A stretch of DNA of 64,000 bases, taken from NCBI RefSeq assembly GCF_017161405.1, contig NZ_CP071051.1, positions 992,001 to 1,056,000 on the forward strand, written 5' to 3'. This document shows, one piece after another, positions 60,470 through 64,000 of this stretch. Every line of letters starts with the position of its first letter. Within the stretch, counting starts at the first letter, position 1. Both the position numbers and the translations under genes were made by a program. The stretch comes from Leucobacter sp. CX169 (lineage in GTDB: Bacteria; Actinomycetota; Actinomycetes; Actinomycetales; Microbacteriaceae). The notes below the pieces were generated by a model that worked only from the letters and a program-made list of their open reading frames with translations, ran no database searches and was not told the origin of the DNA.

Positions 60470-61390
60470 TTGATCGAGGCACGCGGCCTGAGCAAGAGTT
60501 ACGGTGCAACGCACGCAGTCGACAACATCAGCTTCTCGGTTCAGCCCGGTCAGGTCACGGGCTTCCTCGGACCGAACGGGGCTGGGAAGTCGACGAGCAT
60601 GCGACTCATGGTGGGGCTCGACCGCCCGACCTCGGGGACGGTGACGATCGGCGGGAAGTTCTATTCCGATCTCGAGGCCCCCCTCGCCACAGTTGGCGCC
60701 CTGCTTGACGCGAAGGGTGTGCACCCGGGCCGCAGCGCTCGCAGCCACCTGCGTGCGCTCGCCGCCACTCATGGCATCGACGACCGCCGCGTGGACGCGG
60801 TGCTCGCGCAGACGGGCCTGACAGACGTTGCGAACAAGCGCGTCGGCGGGTTCTCGCTCGGCATGGGTCAGCGCCTCGGCATCGCCGCAGCGTTGCTGGG
60901 GGACCCGCAGGTCCTCATCCTCGACGAGCCGGTGAACGGACTTGACCCCGACGGCGTGCTCTGGGTGCGTCAGCTCCTGCGGCACCTGGCGAGCGAGGGC
61001 CGCACGGTCCTGCTTTCGAGCCACCTGATGAGCGAGATGGCGCAGACCGCCGATCACGTGATCGTGCTCGGACGCGGCCGCGTCGTCGCTGACGCGCCGA
61101 TCGGCGAGTTCGTCGCCCGCGGCGGTGAGCAGATTTCGGTGCGCAGCCCGGAGGCGGCGAAGCTCGCGGCCCTCCTCATGGCGCACCACGCGTCACCCGA
61201 GCTGCACATCGAGCCGTTGGGTGACGATCGCTTCACCGCTCGTGGCGTCAGCGCTGCGATTGTTGGTCGCGCTGCTGCGCAGAGTGGCGTCGAGCTGCAC
61301 GAGCTCAGCACGGCGGTTTCCAGCCTCGAGGACGCCTACCTCGCCCTCACCCGCGACGAGATCGAGTACGCGACGCACGCCGTCGCCTAG
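60470..61390 (+). CDS. ABC transporter ATP-binding protein (DrrA-like exporter)
   Basis: A 306-aa ATPase with Walker A GPNGAGKST near residue 37, the signature FSLGMGQRLG, Walker B VLILDEPVNGLDPDG and the H-loop SSHLMSE; the C-terminal 80 residues form the small accessory domain of antibiotic and lipid exporters. The start is TTG 60470 with AAGGAGA 5 nt upstream; the frame from 60449 adds residues before the Shine-Dalgarno. Pairs with the membrane gene downstream. Cargo unknown; the adjacent two-component genes may control it, as for bacteriocin-resistance exporters (inference). Confidence 0.87.
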   Translation: MIEARGLSKSYGATHAVDNISFSVQPGQVTGFLGPNGAGKSTSMRLMVGLDRPTSGTVTIGGKFYSDLEAPLATVGALLDAKGVHPGRSARSHLRALAATHGIDDRRVDAVLAQTGLTDVANKRVGGFSLGMGQRLGIAAALLGDPQVLILDEPVNGLDPDGVLWVRQLLRHLASEGRTVLLSSHLMSEMAQTADHVIVLGRGRVVADAPIGEFVARGGEQISVRSPEAAKLAALLMAHHASPELHIEPLGDDRFTARGVSAAIVGRAAAQSGVELHELSTAVSSLEDAYLALTRDEIEYATHAVA

Positions 61391-61429
61391 CCGATCACCC
61401 ACCCGAGACGTTCAAAGGACTGCAGACCC

Positions 61430-62341
61430 ATGACCACTTCAATTGTGATTGACACGAACGCGGCGCTCGCCGCCAGCAACCCCGGATCCGGAGCCACCAG
61501 CGCGACCGGCCGCACCAAGCCCCCCGCTTCCCGGGTGAACGCCCGGCAGACGTTCGGCGGCGTCGTCCGCTCAGAGCGGATCAAGTTCAGCTCGCTGCGC
61601 AGCATCCGCATCACCCTGGCACTCACGGTGTTGTCTGGCCTCGGCCTCAGTGGCCTGATCGCGTTCATCCTCGCCGAAAACCCGCCGAGTTCGGGCGCCC
61701 TCTCCGTGGTTGACCTCCAGAACCACCTGCTCATGACCGCGGCATTCCCCGCGCCGTTCCTCGCCCTCGTGTTCGGCGTGCTTGGGGTCTTCGCGATCTC
61801 GAGCGAGTACACGAGCGGCATGATCCTGTCGACGCTCGCGGCCGTCCCGCGCCGCGGACGGGTGTTCGCCGCGAAGACCCTCGTGCTGGTGATGATCGGG
61901 GGACTCACCTCGCTCGTGCTCGTTGCCGGTGGGCTCGCGCTGGCAATCGCGATGGAACCGGCGTCGTTCGCGCAGCTCACCTCCGTCCCGGTCATCACGG
62001 GTGCGCTGGGAACCGTCGCCTACCTGCTCTGCATCGCGTTGTTTGCGTTCGGCGTCGCAGGGATCCTGCGCTCGACCGCCGGCGGGATCGCGGTCGTTGC
62101 CGGCGTCACCTTTGTGCTGCCGGTCGCCCTCCAGGTGCTCAGCATCTCGGGCTGGGAGTGGGTCGGCACGGTGCTGAACTACACGCCGATGGCGATCGGC
62201 AACGTCCTAGCGCAGGGCCTCACCGACGTGACGGCCGAACTGTCTCCGAACTTCTGGCAGTCACTCATCGCGATGGTCGTCTGGGCCGCGGTCACCGTCA
62301 TTCCGGCGGCGATCCTCTTCAACCGTCGCGACGCGAGGTAG
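61430..62341 (+). CDS. ABC-2 type exporter membrane protein
   Basis: A 303-aa protein. A cytoplasmic N-terminal stretch of about 45 residues is followed by six hydrophobic helices, the first starting near residue 60 (SIRITLALTVLSGLGLSGLIAF), with EYTSGMILSTLAAVPRRGRVF as the usual coupling stretch. It forms the exporter channel with the ATPase 40 bp upstream. A function such as resistance to a cell-envelope-acting peptide is only a guess from the class. Confidence 0.83.
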   Translation: MTTSIVIDTNAALAASNPGSGATSATGRTKPPASRVNARQTFGGVVRSERIKFSSLRSIRITLALTVLSGLGLSGLIAFILAENPPSSGALSVVDLQNHLLMTAAFPAPFLALVFGVLGVFAISSEYTSGMILSTLAAVPRRGRVFAAKTLVLVMIGGLTSLVLVAGGLALAIAMEPASFAQLTSVPVITGALGTVAYLLCIALFAFGVAGILRSTAGGIAVVAGVTFVLPVALQVLSISGWEWVGTVLNYTPMAIGNVLAQGLTDVTAELSPNFWQSLIAMVVWAAVTVIPAAILFNRRDAR

Positions 62342-62400
62342 CGAGGCCACAGGCGCAGGATCCTCGCCACGGCGAGAGCGCTTACAACTAGGCTGAAATG

Positions 62401-63804
62401 ATGAGTCCACACGCTTCGCTCGAGGCACGCTTGCCGCGCCCGCCGGGGGTCCTCCGGCGGGCGCTCGCCGCGCACCCCCTGGCGCTCGACGTCACGATCG
62501 TCGTGTTCTATTTCCTGGGGTGCGCCCTGTTTGGCACGGTCGACCTCTTCAGCGGTTCGACCGCCGGTGCGGCCGGTCCATCTGACGCCCCGCCAGGGAC
62601 GCCGAGCTATCTCACCTGGCCGCTGCTGCTGGTCACGATCCTGCGCTTTCTGCTCGTCGCGGCCGCGCTGCTGTTCCGCAGGCGGTTCCCGCTGCTGGGA
62701 CTCATCGCGGTGCTCGTTGCGAGCACCGGTGACCTCACCATCCAAGGCTTCCCCAATGCGGTCGCGCTCTGCTTCCTGCTCTATGCAGTCCCGGTGTACC
62801 GGAGCGTGCAGGTGGGCTGGTTCGGGTACGGGCTGGCGGTGGTGGGTTCCGGGATCCAGATGTTGATGCCCGGTGCGGCCGAGTCGCTCGTCTTCGATAC
62901 CGAATCGGGTGTGGTGAGCAGCGAGCCGGCCACCCTTTCCTCCTTCCTCGGCCCGTTCATCGTGAGCGCGATCTGGATGCTCGCGATCCTGATGCTCGGC
63001 ATCAACATCGGCAACCGGCGCCGCTACCTGGAGGCCATCATTGGCCGTGCTCACCAGCTCGCCCGGGAGCGCGATCAGCTCGCCCAGCTCGCGGTGGCTG
63101 AGGAACGCTCGCGCATCGCCCGGGAGATGCACGACATTGTCGCCCACTCGGTCTCCGTAATGATCGCGCTCTCCGAGGGCGCCGCCCGGGCTGCGACCGT
63201 CGCGCCGGAGGCCGCCGCCGACGCGATGCAACGCAGCGCCGAGACTGGGCGCACGGCGCTGGCCGAGATGCGCCGCCTGCTGGGCGCGCTGCACTCGCCG
63301 GACGAGACGTCTATTGAGCTCGTTCCGCAGCCGGGAGTGCAGGATCTCGAGACGTTGGTACGCGGATTCACCGACGCGGGCCTGCAGGTCTCGCTGCGCA
63401 TCGAAGGCGAGGCCGCCGGCGACCGCGGGCAGGAGCTCGCGGTGTATCGCATCGCCCAGGAGGGGCTCACGAATGTGTTGCGCTACGCGGGGACCGGGGC
63501 GTGCGCCGAGGTCACGGTGGCGCTGTTGCAGGACCTCACCGTGGTCGAGGTGCGCGATCACGGCCGCGCCCACGGGGACGCGGACACCGTGTCGGGGGTG
63601 GGATCGGGCCGCGGTCTCGCGGGCCTTGCCGAGCGCGTGCGCATGTTCGGGGGCACGATCGAGTCCGGTCCCGTTCCGGCGCACGAGGGGAGCGGGTGGC
63701 GGGTACGGGCCGTGCTGCCCGTCAACGCCGACGCCCGCGAAACCGGGCGACTTGCCAGGAACACGCTTCCAACGATTGACGATGAGGGACAACGCAATGA
63801 CTGA
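62401..63804 (+). CDS. sensor histidine kinase (HisKA_3 type)
   Basis: A 467-aa membrane sensor kinase: five or six hydrophobic helices in the first 200 residues, then a HisKA_3 dimerisation helix with the phospho-His in ERSRIAREMHDIVAHSVSVM near residue 239, and a HATPase domain ending GSGRGLAGLAERVRMFGG. I prefer ATG 62401 to 62398: TAGGCT (62389-62394) lies exactly 6 nt upstream of 62401, as in the other leaderless genes. Overlaps the response regulator start by 8 bp. The signal is unknown. Confidence 0.88.
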   Translation: MSPHASLEARLPRPPGVLRRALAAHPLALDVTIVVFYFLGCALFGTVDLFSGSTAGAAGPSDAPPGTPSYLTWPLLLVTILRFLLVAAALLFRRRFPLLGLIAVLVASTGDLTIQGFPNAVALCFLLYAVPVYRSVQVGWFGYGLAVVGSGIQMLMPGAAESLVFDTESGVVSSEPATLSSFLGPFIVSAIWMLAILMLGINIGNRRRYLEAIIGRAHQLARERDQLAQLAVAEERSRIAREMHDIVAHSVSVMIALSEGAARAATVAPEAAADAMQRSAETGRTALAEMRRLLGALHSPDETSIELVPQPGVQDLETLVRGFTDAGLQVSLRIEGEAAGDRGQELAVYRIAQEGLTNVLRYAGTGACAEVTVALLQDLTVVEVRDHGRAHGDADTVSGVGSGRGLAGLAERVRMFGGTIESGPVPAHEGSGWRVRAVLPVNADARETGRLARNTLPTIDDEGQRND

Positions 63805-64000
63805 GCCCACTATTCGGGTCATGCTGGTGGACGACCAAGAGCTGCTGCGCACCGGGTTCCGCCTCATCCTGCTCTCCGAGCCGGGTATCGAGGTCGTGGC
63901 CGAGGCCGCGGATGGAGCCGAGGCGCTCGCCGCCATGGAGAAACTCGCAGGCGCGGGCGGCTGTGACGTCGTGCTCATGGACGTCCGCATGCCCGGCATG
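63797..64000 (+). CDS. response regulator, N-terminal part (cut by right edge)
   Basis: 68 codons to the edge. The receiver domain begins IRVMLVDDQELLRTGFRL with the acidic pocket DD near residue 11 and the phospho-acceptor Asp in VVLMDVRMPGM near residue 62. Its partner kinase is of the HisKA_3 type, so the missing C-terminus is very likely a LuxR/NarL helix-turn-helix. ATG 63797 overlaps the kinase stop, indicating coupled translation. Confidence 0.9.
   Translation, partial: MTEPTIRVMLVDDQELLRTGFRLILLSEPGIEVVAEAADGAEALAAMEKLAGAGGCDVVLMDVRMPGM

Noticed and set aside
1-64000. Prophage, IS element, toxin-antitoxin or defence island
   Set aside because: I looked for integrases, transposases, terminal repeats, restriction or Cas-like proteins and found none; the HNH protein is membrane-anchored and alone.

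Overview
The window is about 64 kb of chromosome from a high-GC Gram-positive actinobacterium. The conserved block leuCD-murA-plsC-gpsA-ddl-DUF3515-thiL-rsmD-recG, a mycobacterial-type sigK/rskA/dipZ/MPT83 locus, strong GC bias with GTG and TTG starts, and many apparently leaderless starts fit the Micrococcales. Family Microbacteriaceae (something like Leucobacter) is my best inference, not a proof. I see no rRNA, IS element, prophage or CRISPR array; the only tRNA is tRNA-Glu(CTC).

Layout. (1) 1-8 kb: the end of a probable FAD/NAD(P)-binding protein, then a minus-strand operon mtnA - lipoprotein - ABC ATPase - permease - mtnK for uptake and phosphorylation of methylthioribose, facing a GntR/UTRA regulator with an operator inside the shared promoter. 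(2) 8-12.3 kb: MaoC-like hydratase, acyl-CoA ligase and MFS transporter opposite a TetR regulator. (3) 12.3-16.4 kb: CorA, a VOC protein, a membrane-anchored HNH (DUF1524) protein and a LacI regulator. (4) 16.6-27.8 kb: a complete L-rhamnose operon (ABC importer, mutarotase, isomerase, kinase, bifunctional aldolase/lactaldehyde dehydrogenase) that ends with an FMN lactate dehydrogenase, so rhamnose carbon can reach DHAP and pyruvate. (5) 27.9-32.3 kb: amino-acid permease, UPF0114 protein, SRPBCC protein, DNA photolyase. (6) 32.4-38 kb: a thiol-redox region with DsbA-like + CcdA, then rskA-sigK-dipZ on the minus strand and an MPT83-like fasciclin lipoprotein on the plus strand. (7) 38-43.9 kb: YjbR-like protein, an unusual membrane-domain/D-2-hydroxyacid-dehydrogenase fusion, a polysaccharide deacetylase, tRNA-Glu, and terC behind a yybP-ykoY manganese riboswitch. 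(8) 43.9-52.4 kb: leucine leader peptide/attenuator, leuCD, murA, plsC-gpsA-ddl, DUF3515 lipoprotein, thiL. (9) 52.4-57 kb: PucR regulator opposite gabT-gabD. (10) 57-64 kb: a repeat-rich gene-free stretch, rsmD, recG, a two-gene ABC exporter and a two-component system cut by the right edge.

The main observations beyond gene naming are regulatory. A divergent pair of elements matching the M. tuberculosis SigK promoter consensus lies between dipZ and the MPT83-like gene, which makes dipZ-sigK-rskA a self-activating operon; this SigK has no cysteine. A 14-codon leader with three consecutive Leu codons precedes leuCD. A yybP-ykoY aptamer with a fully paired P1 precedes terC. At least eight genes have a TANNNT -10 box 6-7 nt before the start codon. 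The palindrome GCAGGATCCTGC is scattered through the window, and two tandem hairpins with compensatory changes sit at the end of rsmD. I found no defence island or clearly new gene system; the fusion protein and the repeat-rich stretch are the least explained items.
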